Origin: Siccirubricoccus sp. G192
Lineage (GTDB): Bacteria > Pseudomonadota > Alphaproteobacteria > Acetobacterales > Acetobacteraceae
Assembly: GCF_019084075.1 (NCBI RefSeq)
Contig: NZ_JAHREN010000001.1
Coordinates: 4,986,501-5,050,500, forward strand
Reading direction: 5' to 3'
Length of the DNA stretch: 64,000 nt
Part shown: positions 51,775 through 59,839 of the stretch, in pieces
How the letters are laid out: each line of letters starts with the position of its first letter
Position numbering within the stretch: the first letter of the stretch is position 1
Position numbers and translations under genes: made by a program
The notes under the pieces: generated by a model
The model's input: only the letters and a program-made list of their open reading frames with translations
Told to the model about the DNA's origin: nothing
The model's database searches: none

Positions 51775-52395
51775 ATGAGGGACCTGGCCGATATCCTGGG
51801 CCTGGACGATGCCGGCGGCCCGCCCCAGGAGAGGGTGCTGCAGATCCTGACGGAGGCGTGCCGGCTCTTTGCCACGCGCGGCTTCGATGGCGTCTCGGTG
51901 CGCGACATCGCCGAGGGCTGCGGCATTTCCAAGGCCACGCTCTATCACTATTTCCCGGACAAGGACGCGATGCTGCGCCCCCTCGTCCTCGGCACCACCA
52001 GGGCGATGTATGAGCGGGTGCAGGCCAGCATCGACGAGGCCGCGCCGCCGGTCGAGAAGCTGCGCCGCTTCATGCTGGAATCGGCCGCCTTCTTCGAGCA
52101 GTACCGCTGGGCCTGGATCGCCTCCTCCTCGGTCTTCTGGAACGACCCGCAGGTGCGCCGGCGCAAGGAAAGGCTGGCCTGGCGCGACAGATACGAGGGC
52201 CTGCTGCGGGGCATCCTGCAGGAGGCGGTGGACCGGGGGGAGGTCCGGCCGCTGGATGTCGCGCTGGCGGCGCGGCTGGTGCTGAGCGCGCTCAACTGGC
52301 TGCCGCGCTGGTACAGTCCCGAAGGCCCGGCGACCGCGCCCGAAATCGCCGAGGGCTTCTACGACATGATCCTACACGGCTTCCGCAAGCCCTGA
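51775..52395 (+). CDS. TetR-family transcriptional regulator
   Basis: A 206-residue repressor. Helix-turn-helix at about 20-66 (LQILTEACRLFATRGFDGVS, CGISKATLYHYFPDKDAML), followed by an all-helical ligand domain typical of FadR/AcrR-like regulators (YRWAWIASSSVFWND). Last gene of the acyl-CoA block. Candidate operators of one type precede the first Bug gene and the first dehydrogenase gene (45659 and 46736), suggesting it controls the block in response to an acyl-CoA intermediate. Start at 51775. Confidence 0.92.
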   Translation: MRDLADILGLDDAGGPPQERVLQILTEACRLFATRGFDGVSVRDIAEGCGISKATLYHYFPDKDAMLRPLVLGTTRAMYERVQASIDEAAPPVEKLRRFMLESAAFFEQYRWAWIASSSVFWNDPQVRRRKERLAWRDRYEGLLRGILQEAVDRGEVRPLDVALAARLVLSALNWLPRWYSPEGPATAPEIAEGFYDMILHGFRKP

Positions 52396-52436
52396 GGCCG
52401 GCCCGCCGGCCACCCGGCGGGCCAATTCATACCAAC

Positions 52437-52561
52437 GGCATCGGTCAATGACCGATGCCGAGCCCGCTTCTGCGGGTCGCCGCCAGTGCGGCGTAGCCAA
52501 GGGCCGCGGAGGCGGCCCGCCCGGCGACTGAGGGGCGCTTGATCGGTCACGATCAAGCGCC
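52437..52561. repeat. Array of five back-to-back hairpins
   Basis: Within 125 bp between convergent genes there are five short palindromes with almost no spacer. GGCATCGGT (52437-52445) pairs with 52451-52459. CCCGC/GCGGG lies near 52463-52476 and GCCGC/GCGGC near 52480-52493. GGGCCGC (52501-52507) pairs with 52512-52518, and GGCGCTTGATCG (52534-52545) with 52550-52561. It would act as a bidirectional terminator and looks like a compound intergenic repeat. Confidence 0.7.
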
Positions 52562-52568
52562 GTCGATA

Positions 52569-52943
52569 TCAAGTGCCGCCGGTCCGCCCGAACCAGACCC
52601 CCATCAATGCGCCCAGCGACACCAGCAGCAGCCCGCCATTCACCACCACCAGCAGCAGCCGCGGCAACCGCCAGACATCGGACCGCCGGGGCGAGTCATG
52701 GCCCGGCCGCAATTCCCGCCACACCGCCACCGCGAAGCAGAAGCCGGAGAACAGCACCAGCAGCGTGGCGTTGAACAGGATGGCCCATTCCGGCAGCACG
52801 CTGCCGAGCGAGGTCTTGGCGCCCACGCCCGCGACCAGCGCCACCAGCCCGGTGCGGACCCAGGCGGCATAGGTCCGCTCCGCCGCCAGCACGGTGCGGT
52901 CGGCGGCGTAGAGCACCCGTGGGTCGTCCATGGAGTCCGGCAT
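52569..52943 (-). CDS. DUF202 small membrane protein
   Basis: A 124-residue membrane protein. The diagnostic start DDPRVLYAADRTVLAAERTYAAWVRT is followed by three membrane helices (LVALVAGVGAKTSLG, ILFNATLLVLFSGFCFAVAVW, LLLVVVNGGLLLVSLGALMGV). This is the DUF202/YidH family of unknown function, related to the SPX-associated VTC1 membrane domain. Start at 52943 preferred; ATG at 52931 possible. It ends 7 bp from the hairpin array. Divergent from the DUF3072 gene. Confidence 0.87.
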   Translation of the reverse strand: MPDSMDDPRVLYAADRTVLAAERTYAAWVRTGLVALVAGVGAKTSLGSVLPEWAILFNATLLVLFSGFCFAVAVWRELRPGHDSPRRSDVWRLPRLLLVVVNGGLLLVSLGALMGVWFGRTGGT

Positions 52944-53063
52944 CGAGGAGCCAACGCATGGGCGGCCCCGGGGCTTCCTGTGCCGAAGCCGGTGCGGGCG
53001 CGACGGAAACCCTGGCCAACCGTGAACGTTTAGGGAACATCGCTTTCGAAAGAGGATTGCAGC

Positions 53064-53312
53064 ATGGCCGCACGCCAGCAGAACCAGGCCGACCACCAGG
53101 ACAACCCGAAGCAGGATCCCGATCCCGGCTCCAATACCATCAAGGACCCGGATGACTGGACCACCGGCGATGAGCGCATGACCGGCGCCCAGGCCAGCTA
53201 TCTCAAGACCCTCTGCGAGGAGGCGGGAGAGGAATTCGACCCCGGGCTGACCAAGGCCGATGCATCCCGCCGCATCGACGAGTTGCAGGCCAGGACCGGC
53301 CGCGGCCGCTGA
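53064..53312 (+). CDS. DUF3072 small acidic protein
   Basis: An 82-residue hydrophilic protein. The N-terminus is rich in Q, N, D and P (QQNQADHQDNPKQDPDPG). The DUF3072 core follows as IKDPDDWTTGDERMTGAQASYLKTLCEEAGEEFDP, then LTKADASRRIDELQ, an SAP/helical-hairpin-like pattern suggesting nucleic-acid or protein contact. Function unknown; common in soil alphaproteobacteria and actinobacteria. Start at 53064 with GAGGATTGC upstream. No operon partner on the same strand within 170 bp. Confidence 0.85.
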   Translation: MAARQQNQADHQDNPKQDPDPGSNTIKDPDDWTTGDERMTGAQASYLKTLCEEAGEEFDPGLTKADASRRIDELQARTGRGR

Positions 53313-53484
53313 TGCCGGGCCTCGGCGACGGAGCGGTCCGGCCGGCACAGGGCCGCGAGGCCCGGCGCCGCGAACGGTCCGCCCGCGACGCGGAATCGCG
53401 GGGTGTGCGCCGGCACACATCGGCGTGGCCGGCTTGCGCGCATGGTTCGATCCGCCGCGGACAATCCGCGCATCGGAGGCGACC

Positions 53485-53853
53485 ATGTTTCTCCATCACA
53501 TCCAGACCCTGCGTCTCTTCGGCGCCGCCGCGCTCGCCCTGGGCCTCGCCGCCGGCGCGGTGCAGGCGCAATCCCTGAACGGCATGTCCGGCGTCCCCGG
53601 CAATATCGTCGGCGGCGGCAGCGCCACGATCTCGGGCGGCGGCGAGAACATGACCATCACCTACGACAGCGGCGGCGCCGGCGGCGGTGGCGGCCTCATG
53701 GCGCAGGCCAACCGGCAGGCCCGTTTCGCCAGCCCTTCCGGCGATGGGGAGGAGCTGGAGTATCCCGCGGCGCTGCCCGCGGGCCCCGGCCGCGAGGCCT
53801 GGCTGAGCGGTGGCGGCGAGAACACCGAGGTGGTCTATACCCGGCCGCGGTGA
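53485..53853 (+). CDS. Small secreted glycine-rich protein, unknown
   Basis: A 122-residue exported protein. FGAAALALGLAAGAVQAQ is a clean signal peptide. The mature part is glycine- and serine-rich (NIVGGGSATISGGGENMTI, then SGGAGGGGG) and ends with a repeat of the GGGEN motif (LSGGGENTEVVYTRPR). The paired GGGEN-x-T blocks before beta-like strands look like a two-repeat fold. I know no family. Start at 53485 follows CGGAGGCGACC. A hairpin terminator lies 28 bp downstream. Confidence 0.65.
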   Translation: MFLHHIQTLRLFGAAALALGLAAGAVQAQSLNGMSGVPGNIVGGGSATISGGGENMTITYDSGGAGGGGGLMAQANRQARFASPSGDGEELEYPAALPAGPGREAWLSGGGENTEVVYTRPR

Positions 53854-53880
53854 CGCCCCATGCCGCAGGGGCGACCGGAG

Positions 53881-53909
53881 GAGGGGCGGCCTCGCAGGGG
53901 CCGCCCCTC
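53881..53909 (+). terminator. Hairpin after the secreted gene
   Basis: GAGGGGCGGCC (53881-53891) pairs perfectly with 53899-53909 over a 7-nt loop. No strong T-run. The remaining 53910-54197 gap has one more palindrome (GGGCAAGC at 53963-53970 with 53973-53980) and no supported gene. Confidence 0.5.
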
Positions 53910-54197
53910 TGCAATTCCGGGCATCGGGCGCGGCGGCACGGGGCCGCGCTGAAAGGCGCGCAGGGCAAGCTGGCTTGCCCATGGGGCGAAAGCGCACCAA
54001 GCTCGCGCAACGGCAAGCGCAACACGAAGGGCCATGACCTGTCCGGTGCCGGGCGACCGCGGGAAACCCGGCCTGGTCCCGGCATCGCCATCCTCCCGAT
54101 ATTCCCCCTCCCCATTGAACCGGCCGCGTCCGGTGGCGGGCATGGCGGCCCGCCCCGGGCCAGCGCCCCGGCGGCATTCCCCAGCAGGTGACCTGGC

Positions 54198-56267
54198 GTG
54201 GCACTCTCCCTCGGCATCGATATCGGCGGCACCTTCACGGACCTGGTCCTGCATGACCCGGATGGCCTGCGGTCCGGCACCCTCAAGGTCCTGACCACCC
54301 ATGCGGACCCGGTGCTGGGCATCCTGGACGGCACCAGGCGCCTGCTCGCGGATCGTGGCGTGCCGCCCGCGGCGGTGAGCCGGGTCGTGCATGCCACCAC
54401 GCTCTTCACCAATGCGCTGATCGAGCGCAAGGGCGCCGTCACGGCGCTGGTCACCACGGCGGGGTTCCGCGACATCCTGCAGATCGGCCGGGAACGCCGC
54501 TACGAGCTCTATGACCTGCAACTCGTGCCCCCGGCGCCGCTGGTGCCGCGGGAGCTGAGGCTCGAAGTGCCGGAACGGGTGAAGGCGGACGGCACGGTGC
54601 TGCAGCCGCTCGATGCCGCGGCGCTGGAGGCGCAGGTGGCCGAGGCGGTCGCCATGGGCGCGCAATCCGTCGCCGTGCTCTTCCTGCACAGCGACCTGCA
54701 CCCGGCGCATGAGGCGGCGGCGGCCGCGCTCATCAAGAAGCGCTTCCCGCAGGTCTCCGTCACCGCCTCGCATGCGATCGTGCGCGAGGTGCGGGAATAC
54801 GAGCGCGGCTCCACCGCATCGGCCAATGCCTATGTGGCGCCGCTGGCCGAGCGCTACCTGGCGAGGCTCGGCGCCGAATTGACCGGGCTCGGCATCGCCG
54901 GGCCGCTGGTGCTGATGCTCTCCAACGGCGGGCTGACCCATTTACAGGAAGCGCAGCGCGCCCCGGTGCAACTGCTGGAATCCGGCCCCGCCGCGGGGGG
55001 TCTCGCCGCCGCCTTCCTCGCCGGGCCGGAGGAGGCGCGGGTGCTGGCCTTCGACCTCGGCGGCACCACCGCCAAGCTCTGCGTCGTGGAGCATGGCGAG
55101 CCCGAGGTGGTCTTCGGATTCGAGGCGGCCCGCCAGGCGCGCTTCATCGAGGGCAGCGGGTTGCCCATCCGCATCTCCACCGTGGACCTGATCGAGATCG
55201 GCGCCGGCGGCGGCAGCATCGCCCGGCGCGACGCGATCGGCCTGCTGAAGGTGGGGCCGGACAGCGCCGGCTCGGAGCCGGGCCCGGCCTGCTATGGCCG
55301 CGGCGGCCAGGCGCCCACCGTGACGGATGCGAACCTGCTGCTGGGCTACCTCGATCCCGCCCGCTTCGCCGGGGGCGAGCTGCCGCTCGACCGCGCGGCG
55401 GCGGAGGCCACGGTGGCGCGGCTGGCCGAGGCGCTTGGCCTGGCGCCGCAGGATGTCGCCTGGGGCATCCATGACGTGGCGACCGAAGCCATGGCCGGCG
55501 CCGCCCGCACCCATCTGGCGGAACGCGGCCGCGATGCCGCCGAATTCACCCTGGTCTGCACCGGCGGCGGCGGCCCGGTGCATGGCTGCCATCTGGCACG
55601 CAAGCTCGGCATCCGCCGGCTGATCGTGCCGCCGGAGGCGGGTGTCGCCTCGGCGCTCGGCATGCTGGCGGCGCCGCCGCGCGTGGACCGCGTCGCCACC
55701 CTGGGCCGGCGGCTGAAGGAATGGAGCGCCGCCGATCTGGACGCCGCCTTCGCCGCGCTGGAGGCCGAGGCGCGCGAGGTGCTCGCCCTCGGCGGCTGGC
55801 AGGATGCGGCGCTGGCGCCGGAGCGGCTGGTGGATGCGCGCTGCGTCGGCCAGGGCGCGCATATGCCGGTGCCCCTGCCGCCCACCCCCTGGCCGGTGGC
55901 GGATGCGGCGCTGCACGGGCTGGTGGCGGAAGCCTTCCACCGTGCCTACCAAGCCCGCTACAGCCGCCCCCCGCCCGCCGTGCCGATCGACCTGGTGCAT
56001 GCCCGGGTGGTGCTACGCGGCCGGCGCAAGGCCACCGCCCCGACGCCCCGCCTCGGCACCGCCGCCGGCACCGGGCCGGAGCGGCGCGAGGTGCGCTTCG
56101 AGGCCGGCACCATGACCGCCTCGGTCTTCAGCCGCGCCGCCCTGCCCGCCGGCTTCACCGCCGCGGGGCCGGCCCTGGTGCAGGAGGCCGGCTCGACCCT
56201 GGTGGTCGGCCCCGCCGGGCGGTTCACCGTGCTCGATTCCGGCAATATCCTGGTGGAGCTCGGCTGA
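54198..56267 (+). CDS. hyuA: Hydantoinase/oxoprolinase subunit A
   Basis: A 689-residue ATP-dependent ring-opening enzyme subunit (HyuA type, acting on N-methylhydantoin, oxoproline or related cyclic amides). The ASKHA ATP site is GIDIGGTFTDLVLHD, with VHATTLFTNALIERKGA and ARVLAFDLGGTTAKLCVVEHG. Start is GTG at 54198. Its stop TGA shares an A with the ATG of hyuB. With hyuB, two Bug receptors and a maleate isomerase-type enzyme, it suggests a pathway for a cyclic amide or dicarboxylate whose identity the sequence does not reveal. Confidence 0.93.
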   Translation: MALSLGIDIGGTFTDLVLHDPDGLRSGTLKVLTTHADPVLGILDGTRRLLADRGVPPAAVSRVVHATTLFTNALIERKGAVTALVTTAGFRDILQIGRERRYELYDLQLVPPAPLVPRELRLEVPERVKADGTVLQPLDAAALEAQVAEAVAMGAQSVAVLFLHSDLHPAHEAAAAALIKKRFPQVSVTASHAIVREVREYERGSTASANAYVAPLAERYLARLGAELTGLGIAGPLVLMLSNGGLTHLQEAQRAPVQLLESGPAAGGLAAAFLAGPEEARVLAFDLGGTTAKLCVVEHGEPEVVFGFEAARQARFIEGSGLPIRISTVDLIEIGAGGGSIARRDAIGLLKVGPDSAGSEPGPACYGRGGQAPTVTDANLLLGYLDPARFAGGELPLDRAAAEATVARLAEALGLAPQDVAWGIHDVATEAMAGAARTHLAERGRDAAEFTLVCTGGGGPVHGCHLARKLGIRRLIVPPEAGVASALGMLAAPPRVDRVATLGRRLKEWSAADLDAAFAALEAEAREVLALGGWQDAALAPERLVDARCVGQGAHMPVPLPPTPWPVADAALHGLVAEAFHRAYQARYSRPPPAVPIDLVHARVVLRGRRKATAPTPRLGTAAGTGPERREVRFEAGTMTASVFSRAALPAGFTAAGPALVQEAGSTLVVGPAGRFTVLDSGNILVELG

Positions 56268-57808
56268 TGGCCCTGGACCCCGTGACCCTGGAGCTGGTCT
56301 GGACCCGGCTGATCTCGGCGGTGGACGAGGCGGCGAAGGCGATCGTCCGCACCTCCTTCTCCACCCTGTCGAACGAGGCGAACGACTTCGCCTGCGTGCT
56401 CACCGATGCGGCGGGCCATTCGCTGGCGCAGAATACCGGTTCCATCCCGAGCTTCATCGGCACCCTGCCGGCCACGGTGCGCGCCGTCTGCGCCGCCGTC
56501 CCGCCGGAGACGATGCGGCCGGGCGATGTCTACATCACCAACAATCCCTGGATCGGCACCGGGCACCTCAACGACATCTCCCTGGTGCGGCCGGTCTTCA
56601 GCGGTGGCCGCATCGTCGCCTTCGGCGCCACCACGAGCCACGTGCCCGATATCGGCGGCCGGATCCGCAGCACCGAGGCACGGGAGCTCTTCGAGGAAGG
56701 CTTCCATATCCCGCCGATGCGGCTGCTGCGCGACGGCGCGGCGGATGCCAGCCTCATCACCCTGCTGCGCACCAATGTGCGCACGCCCGACCAGACCGAG
56801 GGCGATGTCTGGGCCCAGGTCGCGGCGCTGGCGCTGATCCATGACCGCGTCTGCCAGACCCTGGCCGACCATCGCCTGGCCGATCTGGCGGCGGTGGCGG
56901 CGGAGATCTTCGGCCGCTCGGAGGCCGAGATGCGCCGGCGCATCGCCGCCCTGCCGGAAGGCTGCTGGCGCCATGCCATGCAGACCGACGGGCTGGAGGA
57001 GCCCTTCACCTTCCAGGTCGCGGTCACGCTGCGCGGCGGCGGCGTGGCGGTGGATTTCGCCGGCACCAGCCCGCAGCAGCCGCGCGCCCTGAATTGCGTG
57101 CTGGCCTATACCACCGCCATGACCGCCTTCGCCATCAAGGCGCTGCTGCTGCCGGAACTGCCGAACAATGACGGGATCTTCCGCGCCATCACCGTCACCG
57201 CGCCGGAGGGCTGCATCCTGAACCCGCGCTACCCGGCGGCGGTGGGCGGGCGGGCCGCCACCGGCCATTACGTGCCGCCGTTGATCTTCGGCGCCCTGGC
57301 CGAGGTGCTGCCCGAGAAGGTGCGCGCGGCGCCGGGCAGCCCGCTCTGGATCATGAACCTGGCGGGCACCGATGATCGCGGCCGGACCTTCGCCAATGTG
57401 CTGTTCTTCAATGGCGGCACGGGCGCCGGCGCGGCGCAGGACGGGGTGGATGCCGTCTCCTGGCCCTCCAACATTTCGGCCACCCCGGTCGAGATCGCCG
57501 AGCGGACCGCGCCGGTGCTGGTCCACCGCAAGGCGCTGCGCGAGGGCTCGGGCGGCGCCGGGCGGCAGGCCGGCGGGCGGGGCCATGAGACCGTGGTGGA
57601 ATGCGAGGCCGCCGATGTCGCCGCGGTCTTCGTCACCGAACGCCTGCGCTTCGCCGCCCCGGGCCTCTTCGGCGGCGAGGCCGGCGCGTTGGGCGAGGTG
57701 CTGATCGACGGCACCCCCACCGACACACGGCGCCAGCAGACCCTGCAGCGGGGCAGCATCGTCACCATCCGCACGCCGGGCGGCGGGGGCTACGGCAGGA
57801 AGGGGTGA
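56267..57808 (+). CDS. hyuB: Hydantoinase/oxoprolinase subunit B
   Basis: A 513-residue HyuB-type subunit. DPVTLELVWTRLISAVDEAA is the standard start, followed by RTSFSTLSNEANDFACVLTD, TNNPWIGTGHLNDISLVRP, GATTSHVPDIGGR and the C-terminal RTPGGGGYG. It forms the active hydrolase with HyuA. ATG at 56267 overlaps the hyuA stop (TGATG), so translation is coupled. Full length for the family and no broken motifs. Confidence 0.94.
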   Translation: MALDPVTLELVWTRLISAVDEAAKAIVRTSFSTLSNEANDFACVLTDAAGHSLAQNTGSIPSFIGTLPATVRAVCAAVPPETMRPGDVYITNNPWIGTGHLNDISLVRPVFSGGRIVAFGATTSHVPDIGGRIRSTEARELFEEGFHIPPMRLLRDGAADASLITLLRTNVRTPDQTEGDVWAQVAALALIHDRVCQTLADHRLADLAAVAAEIFGRSEAEMRRRIAALPEGCWRHAMQTDGLEEPFTFQVAVTLRGGGVAVDFAGTSPQQPRALNCVLAYTTAMTAFAIKALLLPELPNNDGIFRAITVTAPEGCILNPRYPAAVGGRAATGHYVPPLIFGALAEVLPEKVRAAPGSPLWIMNLAGTDDRGRTFANVLFFNGGTGAGAAQDGVDAVSWPSNISATPVEIAERTAPVLVHRKALREGSGGAGRQAGGRGHETVVECEAADVAAVFVTERLRFAAPGLFGGEAGALGEVLIDGTPTDTRRQQTLQRGSIVTIRTPGGGGYGRKG

Positions 57809-57888
57809 GGCGGCGCCGCGCGCTTTGTCCTTGCGGCCCGGGGCGCCGCACGGCCACGATGCCGCCTCCAGGCCGGGAGCGCCCATCA

Positions 57889-58854
57889 ATGTCCCTGCGC
57901 ATCCACCGCCGGCTGCTGCTCGGCGCCACCCCTTTCCTGCTGGCGCCGGAACGCGCCCGGGCGGCATGGCCGGACCGGCCGATCCGCCTGATTGTCCCCT
58001 TCGCGGCCGGCGGCGGCGTGGACCTGACCGGCCGTGTCCTGGCGGAAGCGATGGAGGCTTCGCTCGGCCAGCCGCTGGTGGTGGACAACCGCTCCGGCGC
58101 CGGCGGCGCCATCGGCATGCAGGCCATGGCCCAGGCGCCGGCGGACGGCAATACCCTGGCCATGACAAGCCCGAGCACCGTCACCATCGGCCCGCAACTG
58201 CGGCCGAGCCCCTATGCGCCGTTCGCCCTCACGCATGTCTCGCGGGTCTGCACCAGCCCGTTGCTGCTGGTCTGCCGCCCGGACTTCCCCGCGCGCGACC
58301 TGGCCGGCCTGCTCGCCATCGCGCGCAGCGACCCCACGCGGCTGCGCTTCGCCAATGCGGGGATCGGCACCGTCACGCATCTCGCGGCGGAATTGTTCAA
58401 CCTCCGGCTCGGCACCGGCCGCTTCGTGCATGCCTCCTACCGTGGCACCGCCCCGGCCATGAGCGACCTGGCCGCGGGGAATGTCGATGTCTTCTTCAGT
58501 GACAGCTCGGCCTGGGCGGCGGTGGAGCAGGGCCAGGTGCGGCTCCTGGCCGTGACCTCGGCGGAACGCTCGGCCCGCAGCCCGGCGACACCGACCGTGG
58601 CGGAGGCCCTGCCCGGCTTCGAGCCGACGAATTGGTACGGGTTGGCGGCCCCGGCCGGGCTGCCGGCAGCGGTCGCGGAACGGCTGGAGGCGGCCTGCGC
58701 CACCGCCCTGGCGCAGCCGGAGCTCCGGCGGAAGCTGGAGAGCATCGGCTTCGACGCCGCGCCGCTCGGCCGCGCCACCTTTACCGAATTCCTCCGGCGG
58801 GAGAGCGAGACCTGGCGCGAGGTGATCGCCAGAGCGGATATCAAGGCTGATTAA
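57889..58854 (+). CDS. Bug/TTT-family periplasmic receptor
   Basis: A 321-residue TctC-type receptor. Leader RRLLLGATPFLLAPERARAA, then IRLIVPFAAGGGVDLTGRVL with the classical G-G-x-x-D loop, QPLVVDNRSGAGGAIGMQAM and HASYRGTAPAMSDLAAG. Third gene of the hyuAB unit (80 bp after hyuB), so it likely binds the substrate that hyuAB handles. Its TAA stop and the TAA of the convergent Bug gene interlock in the palindrome TTAA at 58851-58854. Confidence 0.92.
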   Translation: MSLRIHRRLLLGATPFLLAPERARAAWPDRPIRLIVPFAAGGGVDLTGRVLAEAMEASLGQPLVVDNRSGAGGAIGMQAMAQAPADGNTLAMTSPSTVTIGPQLRPSPYAPFALTHVSRVCTSPLLLVCRPDFPARDLAGLLAIARSDPTRLRFANAGIGTVTHLAAELFNLRLGTGRFVHASYRGTAPAMSDLAAGNVDVFFSDSSAWAAVEQGQVRLLAVTSAERSARSPATPTVAEALPGFEPTNWYGLAAPAGLPAAVAERLEAACATALAQPELRRKLESIGFDAAPLGRATFTEFLRRESETWREVIARADIKAD

Positions 58855-59816
58855 TTGGCCTCGATCCCCGCCTCCTTCGCCACCCGCACATAGCGGGCGA
58901 TATCGTTCCGCAGCACCGTGGCGAATTCCGCCGGGCTATTGCCGACCGGCTGGGCCCCGAGCCCGGCCAATTGCTCCCGCACGTCAGGCAGGGCCAGCGC
59001 CACCGCCACCAGGGACTGCAAGCGGCCGATCACGGCGGGCGGTGTTCCCGCGGGCGCCATCAGGCCATACCACGGGTCCACCTCGAATTCCGGGATGCCG
59101 GCCTCGCGCAGGGTCGGGATGTCAAGCAATGCGGGCGTGCGCGACCCGGCGCTCACCGCGAGGGGCCGCAGCGTGCCGGCGCGGATGAAGCCGATCGCGG
59201 CCGGAAGGTTGGCGAAATTCATGGCCAGCCGGCCACCGATCACATCGACCAGCGCCGGGCCGTCGCCCCGATAGGGCACATGCACCATGTCGATCCCGGC
59301 CAGCCGCTTCAGCATCTCCCCGGCCAGGTGGCCGGAGGCGCCGGTGCCGGCGGAGCCGTAGCTGAGCTGCCCGGGCCTGGTCCGCGCATAGGCCACCAGC
59401 TCCTGCGGGGTCGTCGCGGGGAAGCCGGGCGCCACCACCAGCACCAGCGGCACCGAGGCAACGATCGTCACCGGCGCGAAGTCGCGCAGCGGATCATAGG
59501 GGAGGCTGCGGAAGATGCCGACATTGATGGCGTGCGACCCATTGGTGGCCATCAGCAGCGTATGCCCGTCCGGCGCCGCCCGCGCCGCCGCCTCGCTGCC
59601 GATGATGGCGCCGCCGCCGGGCCGGTTCTCGACCACCACCGGCTGGCCCAGGCCCGGCGCGATCCGCTCGGCCACCATGCGGGCCAGCAGGTCGGTCGAG
59701 CCGCCGGGCGCATAGGGGACGATGAGGCGGAGCGGCCGGGTCGGGAATGGCTCGCTCGCGCCGGCCGGCCGGGCGGCGAAGGCGGACGCGGCCAGGAGGA
59801 GCCGTCTGGAAAGCAT
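58851..59816 (-). CDS. Bug/TTT-family periplasmic receptor
   Basis: A 321-residue TctC-type receptor. Leader MLSRRLLLAASAFAARPAGA, then LRLIVPYAPGGSTDLLARMV, QPVVVENRPGGGAIIGSEAA, VHVPYRGDGPALVDVIGG and RPLAVSAGSRTPALLDIPT. Start at 59816. It lies directly downstream of the maleate isomerase-type gene on the same strand. The two form one continuous open frame only because of the indel at 59892-59898. With the indel corrected the enzyme stops at 59840, 23 bp before this ATG. Confidence 0.93.
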   Translation of the reverse strand: MLSRRLLLAASAFAARPAGASEPFPTRPLRLIVPYAPGGSTDLLARMVAERIAPGLGQPVVVENRPGGGAIIGSEAAARAAPDGHTLLMATNGSHAINVGIFRSLPYDPLRDFAPVTIVASVPLVLVVAPGFPATTPQELVAYARTRPGQLSYGSAGTGASGHLAGEMLKRLAGIDMVHVPYRGDGPALVDVIGGRLAMNFANLPAAIGFIRAGTLRPLAVSAGSRTPALLDIPTLREAGIPEFEVDPWYGLMAPAGTPPAVIGRLQSLVAVALALPDVREQLAGLGAQPVGNSPAEFATVLRNDIARYVRVAKEAGIEAN

Positions 59817-59839
59817 CGCCCGCGATCCCCGCCGCTGGA

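Noticed and set aside
6841..54021. Shared 15-mer GCGCAACGGCAAGCG near 6841 and 54007
   Set aside because: A 15-base match is expected by chance a few times in 64 kb of biased composition, and the flanks differ.
11641..57844. Shared GCTTTGTCCTTGCG upstream of 11713 and 57889
   Set aside because: Short enough to occur by chance; no consistent spacing to a -10 box or start codon.
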